Source of the DNA: Desmodesmus armatus
Taxonomy: Eukaryota > Chlorophyta > Chlorophyceae > Sphaeropleales > Scenedesmaceae
Direction of reading: 5' to 3'
Assembly: GCA_007449985.2 (NCBI GenBank)
Contig: VIIQ02000857.1
Coordinates: forward strand, 46,001 to 110,000
Length of the DNA stretch: 64,000 bases
Made by a program: the position numbers and the translations under genes. Of the stretch, positions 31,908 to 43,953 are shown in pieces (the stretch's first letter is position 1; every line of letters begins with the position of its first letter). The notes below the pieces were generated by a model, which saw nothing but the letters and a program-made list of their open reading frames with translations, did not search any database and had not been told where the DNA came from.

Positions 31908-34900
31908 ATGGAAACGTGCTTGCAGCCCCGTGAGGTCGTGCTGGACTTCGGCCTGCTGCCTCTCCAAGTGCTGTGTCCACAGCTAGAGACAGTGGCGGGA
32001 GTGCAGCTGGCACACCGCAGCCTAGCAGCAGCGGCGACGCCAGGCGATCATGGCAACAGTAAGTGCAGTTGCATGTTGAAGCTGCAGTGGGCATAGGACT
32101 AGATTCATTGCCTGCATTGCTGGCAGGGCCTGACAAACACCAGCTGATAGCAAACATGCAGCAGTGTCAGCAAAGCTTCTGGGCACTCATGCGCGTTGCT
32201 GGCAGCCTGGCCTCATCCATTCTGGCTTACACGGCCTGAGACACGGCAACACCTGTCACCACATCTGCCCATGCAACTACGTTTTCAAATCCCCATGCGC
32301 TGTGCCGGCATGTCCATGCCTTGCGCAGAGTATGTCACCTGTTCAGCCGTGGCAGCTGTGCTGGACTTGTCGGAGCAGCAGTGCCGGCTGCTGCTCGACA
32401 CGCTGGCTGCTGTTGGTGGCAGCATCAACGTGCAGGGTTTAGAGCCGATGGTGAACCTCCATGAGCTCTCACTCTTCCTGCTGGCTCAGATCTATGGCAG
32501 GGAGGCGCACAGGTGCGTGGCAGCACAGGCGCACAGGTGGCTGCTGCTACCCCAAATAGCTGCGCGACCACAGAGCACAGCGAGCAGGGGCGGCAAGGCA
32601 GTGGGCACAGCATGCAGCACAAAATTCCTCCAAGCAGTGTAGCAAGCCTTGTGCATCTGTTGCTACTTGAACGTATGTTGACTTGACACTTGGCCTGAAC
32701 CAAGCCATAAAGGTTGGATCAGTATGAGCAGCACTGTTCCTGCTTGCCACACCTCTACCCCACTGCTGATAGCTGCTTGAGACGCGGTGAGTGTTACCTT
32801 CGCTGTTCTGCAAGCCAGTGAGCATGGTCACCAGGTAGCTTGATTGATGCTGTATGGCCTGCCGTTCTGACTGACCTGCTGCCTCTACCGCTGCTGCCCT
32901 CTCTCTCTGCAGACCTGAGACTCAGGATCACTGGCCAGACCCCAGCAGCGCTGCAGGAGCACAGCAGGCAGGCGGCAGGGGTGGTGCAGCAGGTGCGATA
33001 GACTGTACTGCCTGTAAGCAACAGTGGAGAAGGGGAGGCCATGGAGGACCCCTTCAGTGTCCCAATTGATGTTGGGTGACCTATACCTCCCATGATTGTG
33101 CTGCAAGTAGTATCTGCACAGCGCTTGGCAGTCTGAGACCAGCACACAAGCTTGAGGACTCACTGGTATCACCACTTTGACACAACACACGCGCTCAATA
33201 ATGGGTTGAGATTGCATCCGTTACCCAGCTGCGTGAGGATGTCAAGACACTGCCGTCAGCGCGTTCGTTAGTGGTGGTCATGCCTTGTGCAGACGATCCT
33301 CATGTGGATGACGCATGCCCACCAGTCATGCAGCAGAGCAGCATGTGCATTCACATGTTGTGCTGCGATGACTGCCTGCCGGACTGCTGCCTGACATGCT
33401 GGCTGGCAGACTGACTGCCTGGCTGACTAACTGATTGGCTGTGTGCTTGCCTGCCTGCTTGTTTGCCCTTTGCTTCTGCAGCCTCGCCGTCTGGCAACAA
33501 CAGCCGGTTGCTGATCAAGGCTCAGCTGCAGGCCCTGCAGCGTCAGCACGCAGCATACAGCAGGGGCTACGCAGACTTCCTGGAGCGCCACCAGCGGGTC
33601 ATGCTAGAGCTCATTCTGGACGACTGTAATGCAGTGGACACGTGGCAGCAGCAACGGGCAGCACAGGTGGGGCCTGGTGGATGGGCATACCTGCACCCCC
33701 TACCTGTCAGCTGTGTTGCTGCATAGTTGAGCATGGAAACGGGATCGCCAACCTGCACTCTGTTTGTGATCATGGCGCCGCCTGCATAAGCTTTGTGGAG
33801 TCTTTGTTGGTTGTCGCGGTTACTTCTTCCACAGACAGGTTGTGTGCTTGTGTGGGCGTATGTGCAGATCCAGCAGCACAAGGCGGCGCAGCAGCCAGCG
33901 CAGCAAGACGCAGCCCGGCCGCCTGCGGAGGGTGACAGCGACATGACTCCCGCCGACGACCCAGACCCCCCTGCAGCAGCAGCTATGGAGGTCCAGCAGG
34001 AAGGGGCGACAGACACGCTAGACACTGCCGCCAACGTCAGGGGCCCCCAGCAGCAGGCCAAGGCAGCAGAGCGGACGAGCAGCATGATCAGCACCAGCAG
34101 CGGCAGTCTTCTGTCTCTAGGTGGGTCCAGCTTCCCGCCGGTCAACGTAACAGCTGCAGAGTTTGACCGGCTAGGACTGCTGCTTGAGGCAGCGCGCATC
34201 AGCAAGGTGGAGTTGGCGGTGCTGTTGGAACAAAGCAGCGGCAGCGGGAGCAGCAGCGGAGGCGCTATGGCCGGCAGCAGCAGGAGCTTGTTTGACCAGC
34301 AACACACAGCCGCAGGCGCTGCCCGCGGCAACGTGCAGCAGGGTGGTGCAGCAGCAGCTGGCACCAGTAGCAGCGGCAACGGCAATGGCGGGGATTGGCT
34401 GGCCGGCAGGATTAACACCAGCAGCAAGCTGAGCAGCTTCATGCCTGGCTTCTTTGCTGGCAGCAGCGCGAGCATGGAGGAATGCAGCAACTGGGTCAGC
34501 AGCTGCTGGCTGCACAAGATGCAACAGGCGCTTGTGCAGCAGCACAAGGCAGCAGCATCTGCAGGCGCTGTGCAGCAGCCCCCGGGGGTGAGTCCCCTGT
34601 TGCAGCAGCCAGCGTTTGGCAGCGGTTCTGCTGCTGGGGATGCAGGTGGCAGCTCTTCCAAGCAGCCCACAGGCAGCAACCGCAGCGCAGGAGTCGCCAG
34701 CATGCTTGGGGATCTAGGGGCAGGCGGCGGCAGCAACAGTGGCAACGTGGCGGCTTGGCTAGGCATGTCTAGCTCGCCGCCCAATGCTGCGCAGCAGCTG
34801 AGGGCGCTAGGGTCCCCGGCCGGCCTCAACGCGGCGTCTGCATCCGCGGGGGGCCTAGGGACATTCGTCGGGGGCCTGAATGGTGTCCCTGTGGTGACGA

Positions 34901-37900
34901 GTGTCAGCAGCGGAGGGCCTAGCCCCTTGGCACCCGCCCAGGTGGCTGGCGGGGCGTCACCAGGTGCCAATGCAGCTGGCAGCAGTCCGCTGGGAGCAGC
35001 AGCAGCAGCTGCTGCTGGGTCACCCGGTGCGGCGGCTGGTGACGCAGCAGCAGCGGCAGCAGCGAGTGGCAGCAGTGGTGGTGCGGGGCTTGCGGGGTTG
35101 TTGAGTGGGCCGTCAGGTCTCAGCAGTATCAAGGTCAGCACCACAAGGGGTATGGTGGCTGTGGCGGGTGGCAGTGTGGACGAGCACAGCGTGTGTGGTG
35201 TGTACAGGGGCACAGTGGTGCGGGGGCCTGCTGACGTGGCTGGTGACTGCTTGACCATCCAGGACTGCAACGAGGCTCATGTCTACGTGCTGGCACCTGT
35301 CAAGTGAGTCTGAATCTGGTGGCTTGTTGGGCAGGCAGGGTGGAGTGCATGCGGTGGTGTGGTTATTGCAGTGTGGGCGCACAGCAACGGTTGGCCAGAG
35401 CTGCTGTTTGCGAAGTGTATGGTTGCCGCAGCCGATGCTCTCAGCAGGCAACAGCAACAAGCAAGTTGACTGTGTCTCATTGGGGAAGTTGACGGTCTGT
35501 CTCACCAATCAGAAGGAGACGTTTGTGCCTTTCTGCTCGTTCTCACATTGCTGTGCTGGGCGTGCTGGGCGTGCTGTGCTGTGCTGTGCTGTGCTGCGTC
35601 CGCTGCTGCAGGTTGGCGCGCATCATCAACTGCAGCGACTGCAACATCTGCATTGGTGCGGTGTCTACGCTGCTCCGCATCGAGCGCTGTGAACGGCTGC
35701 AGCTGACAGCAGCGGCTGGCCAAGTGGTAGTGCTGTCCTGCCACTCCTGCTGCCTACACCTGGGCACACACAGGCAGCCAGCTATCCTGGGTGACTGCAG
35801 GTGAGGATGGTGTGGGGCTGTGACTCCACCATGATGATGGTGATGGGCTCACATTTTTCTGAAATGACAGCAGTGCCGGTGGGGGGTGCGGCCCCCCTGG
35901 AACAAAAATGACAGCAGTAGCACACAAGATACGTGGGAATTATTTGTGGTATAATTACCAAAATCCACGCATCAGTTCCGTGCTCATGCATCAACCTGCG
36001 GGTGTAGACAGAGAAAGTGCATCCAACCGTCAAATAGCTAGTGGAGGGAAAAGTCAAAGTACTGACGCTGTGTTGAAAGCACCTTGACTGCAAGTTGCGT
36101 GTCGTGTGCCGCCCCTGTTGTCGTGTCCAGGTTTGTCAAGCTGGCGCCGCACAACCTGCGCTACGAGACACTCAACCAGCACCTCAGCGCAGCCGGCATA
36201 GATATTATCATCGAGTTGAGCTCACCTCAACTTAAAGTTTTCATGCATCTTTTGAGTGTGTGTCGTGTGCCGCCCCTGTTGTGTCCAGGTTTGTCAAGCT
36301 GGCGCCGCACAACCTGCGCCACGAGACACTCAACCAGCACCTCAGCGCAGCCGGCATAGATATTATCATCGAGTTGAGCTCACCTCAACTTAAAGTTTTC
36401 ATGCATCTTTTGAGTGTGTGTCGTGTGCCGCCCCTGTTGTGTCCAGGTTTGTCAAGCTGGCGCCGCACAACCTGCGCTACGAGACACTCAACCAGCACCT
36501 CAGCGCAGCCGGCATCACCATCGGGAAGCAGTCGCTGTGGGACGTGCCCCTCATCATGACGGCAGGCAGCAGCGGCGGCCACAGCAGCAGCGGCGGCGGG
36601 GGCGGTGGCGGCGGCGGCGGCAACAGCTGCGGCGGCAGCAGCAGGGGCGGCAGCAGCTGCGGCGGCAGTATGACCGGGGTCGAGCAGGCAGGGAACGCAG
36701 CGACGGCAATGCTGCAGCAGCGTCAGCGGCCGGGCGCGTCGTCGCCGAGCAGCCCGCACACGCATGGCGGGAGTGGCAGTGCCGAGCGGCGGGGTGGCGC
36801 TGCCCCTCCTAAGCCGGTGCTGCTGCTGCCGCCAGAGGACTTCTTCCCCTTTGTGGTGCCTTTCAGGTGGGCAGGAGCTTTTTAGGGTTGTTGGTTGGTG
36901 CGTATTTCTTAGGGATCAATAGCTAGGCACCAGCAATGTCGGTCTTGTCAACAGTTGGTAATGGTTCGCACTGCACACTGGGTTTAGAACAGCAGGCAGT
37001 TTGTTGAGTCTTGCAACACAATAATGCCATGCAATGTTTTAAGGCATTCCTTCAGTCGACGCTGGTTCGACCGGTCTGCATGTGTTCCTGTGCGTGCAAT
37101 GAGGTGTCGTGTACGTGTGCCTGTCTCCTGCGATTTTGGTCTGGTTGCTGGGCACCTGCTACGATCTGGGTGTTGAGGCGGGGTTCTCTGGTGTGGGATT
37201 CAACTCGGGGTCTCAGGTAGTATGGTTTGTGAAACACCTTCTACCTGTAACCAGCAAGTAGCTTCCACTCCGTATTCACAAATCATACGTGTGCTGCTGC
37301 TGCAGGGGCACCACTGGCCCGCTGGCAGGCGGTGTTGCCCACCACGCGTCCACCCACTGGCAGCCCAACAGCCACAAGTCCAGCCAGGGGCCCCTGGCCG
37401 CATTCCCTTTCCCGCTGCCGCCCGAGTATGATGCCGCTCTGCAGCAGCAGTACGGGGTGGTCACGGAGCTGCGGTCAAAGATCAAGGGCAGCGGCCTGGA
37501 CGACAGCAGGAGGCAGTCCCTGCAGGTGTGTGTGTGTGTGGAGGGGGGGGGGGGGGCTGATGTTGAACTCCAACAGTAAGTGCCAGTCACAAGCCAGCAC
37601 ACATCGTCTGTGTGTGTTAGCACAGGGATTACTTGAGTAGCATACTATCAACATGCAAGTCACATGCAAGTAGTCTATCAGGAATGCCAACATAGTCCGA
37701 CTAGGATAGCAAACCTGTGTGTGTGTGGGTGTGGGTGTGGGTGTGGGAGGGGGGAGGATGATCGCGCGTGATGAGTCAAGTCATGGTAGCTCACTTGATG
37801 TCAGGATTTCACCATGTCAGCCAGCAGTCAAGTCAGCCCTGAACATGTTTTACGACAGGTCAGCCTGAACTAGTGCAGCTTTTGTCCAGTCAGTCCAAGC

Positions 37901-40162
37901 TGTCACTGGTTGTCGCCTTGGGCTGGAAGGGACAGGGGAGGGGTGTGGTAATCTAACATGCTGGTTATGCACGCCCCTCTGAGCCAGTGGGTCTTCAAAG
38001 GAAAAGCAGCATTCACATTTGTACTGGTTGTCATTTGGTCCTGTTCCGGACCTGCTCCCCTGCATGGCGCAACATCAGGAGCACATGATGTGCATGTCCC
38101 AAGGCAGATTACAACCCATGCCAGGCGCCCCCTTACATCATCATGTATTGTTGATATACTTGCTGTGTGTTGATGTGTGCAGAATGTCATCCAGAGCTAC
38201 TTCAGGGAGTGGCTGCACAGCACAGGCAACATACGACAGGTGAGGGAGGGGCTGGACAGACCCAGTGCAGGGGCCATGAGGTTATCCCATCTGGGTGGGT
38301 GGGTGGGGGAGCGGGGAGTGGGGGAGGGTGTAGGGATAGCAGGAGGGGGGGGGGAGTAGCTGCACAGCACTGGCAACATACGACAGGTGAGGCGGGGGGT
38401 GGACAGACCCAGTGCAGGGGCCATGAGGTTATCCCATCTGGGTGGGTGGGTGGGGGAGCGGGGAGTGGGAGAGGGTGTAAGGGGTAGCAGGGGGGGGGGG
38501 GCTGCACAGCACAGGCAACATACGACAGGTGAGGCTGGGGTTGGACAGACCTAGTGCAGGGACCATGAGGTTATCCCATCTGGGTGGGGGGGTGGGGGGG
38601 GGGGGGGGAGCGGGGAGTGGGAGAGGGTGTAGGGGGTAGCAGGGGGGGGGGGGGGGGGGGCTGCACAGCACAGGCAACATACGACAGGTGAGGGAGGGGT
38701 TGGACAGACCTAGTGCAGGGACCATGAGGTTATCCCATCTGGGTGGGGGGGTGGGGGGGGGAGCGGGGAGTGGGAGAGGGTGTAGGGGGTAGCAGGGGGG
38801 GGGGGTGGCTGCACAGCACAGGCAACATACGACAGGTGAGGCTGGGGTTGGACAGACCTAGTGCAGGGACCATGAGGTTATCCCATCTGGGTGGGGGGGG
38901 GGGGGGGGGAGCGGGGAGTGGGAGAGGGTGTAGGGGGTAGCAGGGGGGGGGGGTGGCTGCACAGCACAGGCAACATACGACAGGTGAGGCTGGGGTTGGA
39001 CAGACCCAGTGGAGGGGCCATGAGGTTATCCCATCTGGGGGGGGGGAGCGGGAGAGTGGGAGAGGGTGTAGGGGGTAGCAGGGGGGGGGGGTGGCTGCAC
39101 AGCACAGGCAACATACGACAGGTGAGGCTGGGGTTGGACAGACCAGTGGAGGGGCCATGAGGTTATCCCAATCTGGGTGGGGGGGTGGGGGGGGGGGGAG
39201 CGGGGAGTGGGAGAGGGTGTAGGGGGTAGCAGGAGGGGGGGGGAGTAGTAGCTGCACAGCACTGGCAACATACGACAGGTGAGGCGGGGGGTGGACAGAC
39301 CCAGTGCAGGGGCCATGAGGTTATCCCATCTGGGTGGGTGGGTGGGGGAGCGGGGAGTGGGAGAGGGTGTAAGGGGTAGCAGGAGGGGGGGGGGAGTAGC
39401 TGCACAGCACAGGCAACATACGGCAGGTGGGGCGGGGGTTGGACAGACCCAGTGCAGGGGCCATGAGGCCTGCTCTGGTGGCCTTCGCCGCAGCAATAGC
39501 AGGAGGGGCCTCTTGGTAGCAGTAGCATCATTGATTACTAGTAGTTGTTTGGGCTTTGGCTGGCGATTTTGGCGCTCTGGTGAGGCCTGCAAGTGCAAGT
39601 TTCTGATGGGGAGATCCAGCTGGTTGTAACAGCTGGAACTTCGCATCACAAGCTTCCACTTGAAGGACCCACCAGAGCGCTGAAACTGCCAGCCAAAGCC
39701 CAAACAACTACAACCAGACCCAGGAACAGCAGGTATTGCTCTGGTAGCACCCAGAGTGAAATGGCACTTGCTTGATACCAACCGGCACAACAGGCGTGCT
39801 GTGCGCCCAAGGGTGGACCTTTGTGGTCTTGACAGCTGATGGGTCATGGCGTCCATGGTTCACATGCACATGCCACACGTGTAACATGCCTGCTTTTACA
39901 TGCCGTACATGTTACACATGCTTGCTGTCTTGTGCTCAAGCAGCTTGGCGCAGAGGCACAGTAAGCAAGAGTGCACATTGCAACAGGTGTGCACAAGCTG
40001 GACACAGTACCTGCGCACAATATCATCACGTGTGTTTGCACCTAGCCTCTGATCAAGCCTCACTTATTGCGCTCCTTGCAGGTGTATGACTTGTCAAAGC
40101 TGGAGGGTGATGAGTACGGACTCACAGGAGGCAGCCCCCCACCCATGAGGGATTCTCTCTGA
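31908..40162 (+). CDS. TBCCD1: TBCC domain-containing protein 1 (TBCCD1; relative of Chlamydomonas ASQ2)
   Basis: Ten exons: 31908-32058, 32329-32512, 32913-32992, 33482-33666, 33868-35303, 35612-35800, 36447-36866, 37306-37525, 38183-38239 and 40082-40162. All phases agree, giving 1000 aa. Exon 5 carries a long Ser/Gly/Ala/Gln linker followed by the start of the TBCC beta-helix (SVCGVYRGTV, DCLTIQDCNEAHVYVLAPV). Exon 6 continues it (NCSDCNICIGAVSTLLRIER, HLGTHRQPAILGDCR) and exon 7 ends it (VKLAPHNLRYETLNQHLSAA). The C-terminal half has FFPFVVPF, LPPEYDAALQQQY and QSYFREWLHSTGNIRQ, as in TBCCD1 proteins. TBCCD1 acts at the centrosome/basal body; the algal ASQ2 gene is needed for centriole linkage and positioning. 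Exons 7 and 9 are flanked by junction duplications, so splicing may be variable. The first 60 residues are less certain than the rest. Confidence 0.9.
35862..35918. repeat. Short palindromic insert flanked by 13-bp direct repeats
   Basis: A GC palindrome at 35878-35900 (GGTGGGGGGTGCGGCC and its complement half) lies in a 31-base segment bounded by two identical copies of AAATGACAGCAGT (35862-35874 and 35906-35918). A near-identical palindrome in reverse orientation is at 10833-10855. It could be a tiny mobile or fold-back element with a target duplication. Confidence 0.5.
36101..36553 (+). repeat. Triplicated intron end plus exon 7 start in TBCCD1
   Basis: Three tandem copies begin at 36101, 36262 and 36420 (period 161 then 158). 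Each has GTCGTGTGCCGCCCCTGTTG, the acceptor, and about 78 bases of exon 7 (coding FVKLAPHNLR-Y/H-ETLNQHLSAAGI). Exon-like starts are at 36131, 36289 and 36447. Copies 1 and 2 then turn into an AGATATTATCATCGAGTTGA segment with a stop; only copy 3 continues into the full exon. Identity between copies is nearly complete, so the event is recent. Three strong, identical 3' splice sites compete here. Confidence 0.9.
38206..39480 (+). repeat. G-rich minisatellite built from the TBCCD1 exon 9 donor junction (nine copies)
   Basis: The end of exon 9 with its donor (GCTGCACAGCACAGGCAACA, TACGACAG, then GTGAGG) is followed by about 100 bases of intron: a GGACAGACC block, a GTGCAGG block, GGCCATGAGGTTATCCCATC, G runs and GGGAGTGGGAGAGGGTGTA. 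The whole unit recurs about nine times from the true exon 9 end at 38239 to about 39480, with a period of roughly 135-160 bases varying mainly in the length of G runs. Each unit therefore holds an exon fragment and a canonical 5' splice site. The strand is very G-rich with many runs of 8-18 G. The true acceptor is at 40082. Confidence 0.92.
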
Positions 40163-42249
40163 GCTGCAGCGTGGCGCTACAAACAGCAGCAGACTGTTAT
40201 GTTATGCACACCAGCAGCTGGAGCGAGCGATCCAGCCGGCACACGCGATCGTACAATTTCGGAGCACAAGCCAAACACGGCCCGCAGCTACAGCGACTGG
40301 GTAGCTCAGCAGATCGGAATTGGGATCTTGCCGTGATGCAGTCTCTGTCTGCAGGCCCCTTGTTGTGATCATGCATGGGGTCGTGTGGCTTGCTGCCGCG
40401 AGAGGACCTGGCTGCCACAGTGTTTCCCCTGGGGGCACCAAAAGCCTAGGTAGAAGTTCAAGATGGGATCAGGACGTCACACATTGCAGCCGTTGTCCCA
40501 AGCTTTGTTGTTGCAGGCTTGTTGGGCTGATGTGCATGCACACAGGCATGCACTGTGCTGTTGCTCGTGTGATATGGTGCATGTGTGGCTTACAAGCTGC
40601 CTTCAGTATACCGGAGGTTCCAGGGCGCTGGGCATTCAGACGCTTGAGGTTCACCCGGGGGGGGGGGGTGCCATGCTGTTTGGGATTGGTGCTGGGCACC
40701 TCCCACAGCTGTTGGGCATATCTTATGTGGTATCTTACTGGTGAGGCATTGCCTCTGGCCCCCAGCAGCTAGGTGCACCTGGCTGTTGTGCGTGTGGTCA
40801 GCCAGTGGGAGTTTGCCCATCCCCTACAATCAAGAAGTAGCGTTTCGTGGCCCCCACGATCGCTTGATGCAGTGTGGTAGTGGTTGTGGTGGTAGTATCA
40901 CCGCTGAGATCACAGGGTTGCAGGCAGCAGCAGCAGCAGCTTGCCACTTTGGGGCGGGGGTGGGTTGTTTTGTAGGTCAGCAGCAGCTTGTGGGTGGGGT
41001 ATGCGGCATAGGCCTGGCTTGTGGTGCAGCTGTGCATACAGCTGTCTGTGTTTAGCCAGGCTTGAAGGCACTTAGCATTGAGGCGATGATTGCACAATTG
41101 TCGCTGGCAGAGCATGCTGCATCGTGGTGCATTTCTTTCCCTGCCTTGTGTGGGCGATGCTGTTGGGCGGGGCTTTGTGTTGCAGGCTGTGTGTCTGTGT
41201 GTGCATAAAGGTGTACAGGACAGGACAGTGGTGCATGAGGCTATGCATGGCCTGACGTGCATGACTTATCGTCATTGTTGCATCAGTTTGCAGCCTGTAA
41301 GGACGGCTTGGTAACTGATGTGAGGAAGGATTGGTCAGGAGGTCAGACAGACCGAAGGACTGTTCGATGCGCTTTCATCCGACAGCAGGCACGCAGCTGG
41401 TGTGGGATGCACAGCAGCAGCAGGTGCTGGGTGGGTGGCCTGTGCAGTGTTGCCGATTGAGGCTGAAAGGCGGAGTGCAGGCGGAATTTGGCCCTCAAAA
41501 CAGGTTTATTTTGCCTTTAACGGCCTCCAACCGTCTCTAACCGTCAAGTCTTTGCCTTGGGGAGGAATTTCACCTATCGGCAACACCATTACTGGGCCTG
41601 TCACAGTGTGTGCCTACTAGGCTAGGGACCCACAGGACAGAATCAGGGGCCAGAAGGATTATATAAGGGTTGTATGGATACATCTTCCCTACATTTGCGT
41701 GCAAGGGGCAGCCTAAAGCCTTGGGCAAGAGAAATGGGTGTTTCGGAGTCTGCGGATGGTTCTTTCTGCTGATGAGCGCCTGGTGGGCCTATTTTGTTGT
41801 GAAGATTGGAAGTATAGTGCGGAAATTCACAAAGTTTTGTTACGCAAGCCTTGCAACTGTCGAGTTCGCGTGCTGGGGGTTTCAGCCCAGGGTTCATCGG
41901 TTGAGCACTCAACAGCCACCTTAAATCTGTGGCATGCGGCCATTGACAACTACATTAGCCAGTCCAAGGCATCTTTGCCAACACCCATGTCTCCAATATG
42001 ACTCAGCAGGCCTTGCCCAAATCATGAATGGCAGCTTCCCTCAACAACCGGAGCCCGCAGGAAAGCGCACAAGCAGCTCAGGCGCTCCAGGGATCGCCCC
42101 AAGATACACTAGTGAGTGAGCACGGTGTGCAAAGCAGCCAACAGCAGCAAACTCAATTCCTGCCACAACCCGGCGGGAAGTACTCCAGAACGACAACTAG
42201 CAGCAGCAGCGGCCATTCCTGCTACCAATGGCGGGCACGGATTTAACGT

Positions 42250-43510
42250 AACGCCTTAAATAGCAGCAGCAGTTCCTGCTACCATCAGCGGGGACTGCTT
42301 GGGCACAGCAGCAGCAGTTCCTGCTGCCATTGGGGACTGCTTTAGCACAGCAGCAGCAGTTCCTGCTACCATTGGCGGGGACTGCTTTAGGACAATAACA
42401 CCAGCAGCAGCATTTCCTGCTACCATTGGCGGGGACTGCTTTAGCACAGCAGCAGCCGTTCCTGCTACCATTGGCGGGGACTGCTTTAGCACAGCAGCAG
42501 CAGTTCCTGCTACCATTGGCGGGGACTGCTTCTTTTTCCCTGCATATATGTTGCATGAGACAAGCTATGTCCTCCTAGGCATCAGTGCATGGCTGCTGCG
42601 CGCTTCTGTCGGGCAGCAGCCATGCCAGAACGCCGCAATGGGGTGCTGTGTTATGCACAGTTACCTCAGGAACAGCAATGCCGAAAGGCGGGGAGCGCCT
42701 GAGGGTGCGGGCCAAATGATATGTGCTCCTCCCCAATGGACACCTACAGCTGCTTGCAGCTTGGCCCGGTGTACCAAATGCGGGGATTCCCCTAGCGTTC
42801 CTGGGAGGTGAAAGAAGTAGCACATAAGGCTTGAAGCAGATGGGGTATTTGCTTTAGCACAATAGTAGCAGCAGCAGTTCCTGCTACCATTGGCGGGGAC
42901 TGCTTTAGCACAATAACACCAGCAGCAGTCGCAATTCCTGCTACCATTGGCGGGGACTGCTTTAGCACAACAGCAGCAGCAGCAGCAGTTCCTGCTACCA
43001 TCGGCGCGGACTGCTTTAGCACAATAACACCAGCAGCAGCAGTTCCTGCTATCATTGGCGGGGACTGCTTTAGCACAACAGCAGCAGCAGCAGTTCCTGC
43101 TACCATTGGCGGGGACTGCTTTAGCACAATAACACCAGCAGCAGTCGCAGTTCCTGCTACCATTGGCGGGGACTGCTTTAGCACAATAACACCAGCAGCA
43201 GCAGTTCCTGCTACCATTGGCGGGGACTGCTTTAGCACAACAGCAGCAGCAGCAGCAGTTCCTGCTACCATCGGCGCGGACTGCTGTAGCAGAATAACAC
43301 CAGCAGCAGCAGCAGCAGTTCCTGCTACCATTGGCGGGGACTGCTGTAGCACAATAACACCAGCAGCAGCAGTTCCTGCTATCATCGGCGGGGGCTGCTT
43401 TCACGCAACAGCAGCAGCAGCAATTCCTGCTACAATTGGCGGGGACTGCTTTAGCACAACAGCAGCAGCAGCAGTTCCTGCTATCATTGGCGAGGATCGC
43501 TCTAGCACAA
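42250..43510. repeat. Minisatellite of about 45-60 bp units, interrupted at 42541-42839
   Basis: The unit is a run of GCA/CAG triplets, then TTCCTGCTACCATTGGCGGGGACTGCTTTAGCACAA with optional TAACACCA. About six copies lie at 42250-42540 and some sixteen at 42840-43510. Copies differ by single bases and by the number of CAG triplets. Long open frames across it on both strands (for example 42661-43404 minus) are a by-product of the repeat and not called as genes. The 300-base interruption is unrelated sequence. No Cas gene is near and the units do not have constant repeats with unique spacers, so this is not a CRISPR array. Confidence 0.9.
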
Positions 43511-43826
43511 TGTTAGGGGGGGCGGAGTGCAACATGTGACTGACCCAGGTAAGTCTGGCCCTGCCTGGTTGGCAGCCACATGAGGTTGACAAGCCTATGT
43601 GCTGGAAGTTCGATCCTTCCATGGTGCCGGGTCTGCAGTGAGGCGGCGGCAGCGGTTTCATCTGCGGTGCCTAATTTGCAGCAGTCGACAGAGTGACTTG
43701 CTTCGTCATGTGGCAAGTGGAGCTGTTACAGGCTGAAGGAGGGTCCCATAGAACGTTAGGGCTGGGTGTTTGCTTCCTGAGTCTGCCTGCTGGTTGACCA
43801 CAACCGTGCTGCTTGGCTTGTTGTAG

Positions 43827-43953
43827 TAAGATCGCACAGGCTGAAGCTGCCGCGGCCGTGTCTGTCAACGAAAAGGAGTGGTCAGTGATGCATATGCATG
43901 TGCAGCTGAAGCTAGACGAGCTTCGGGGCCCCCCAACCCTTGGCTCACTGTGA
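43827..43953 (+). pseudogene. Orphan terminal-exon-like fragment
   Basis: After TTGTTGTAG at 43818-43826, an open frame reads KIAQAEAAAAVSVNEKEW and then SVMHMHVQLKLDELRGPPTLGSL to a TGA at 43951-43953. The composition is protein-like. No matching upstream exon could be found, so it may be the relic or last exon of an unrecognised gene. Confidence 0.25.

Noticed and set aside
33567..35270. 567-codon minus-strand open frame
   Set aside because: Antisense shadow of TBCCD1 exons 4-5; composition is Leu/Pro/Ala from complemented low-complexity sequence and it has no domain.
38202..39856. Several long minus-strand Pro/Cys-rich frames
   Set aside because: They are produced by the G-rich minisatellite in TBCCD1 intron 9 and repeat with its period.
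41670..42001. Overlapping plus-strand frames of about 85 codons with hydrophobic or polar character
   Set aside because: Two frames look equally plausible, neither has splice partners or a recognisable domain, and the AT-richer block may be old transposon sequence.
42661..43404. 247-codon minus-strand repeat protein
   Set aside because: Translation of the 45-60 bp minisatellite; the same repeat is open on the other strand too, and there is no promoter or unique sequence.
42250..43510. Possible CRISPR array
   Set aside because: Units are contiguous with variable-length CAG prefixes rather than constant repeats with unique spacers, and the genome is eukaryotic.
43600..43640. Possible second tRNA from GGAAG-TTCGATC-CTTCC T-arm
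   Set aside because: The T-arm-like hairpin is good, but no matching acceptor stem, D-arm or anticodon arm can be placed around it.
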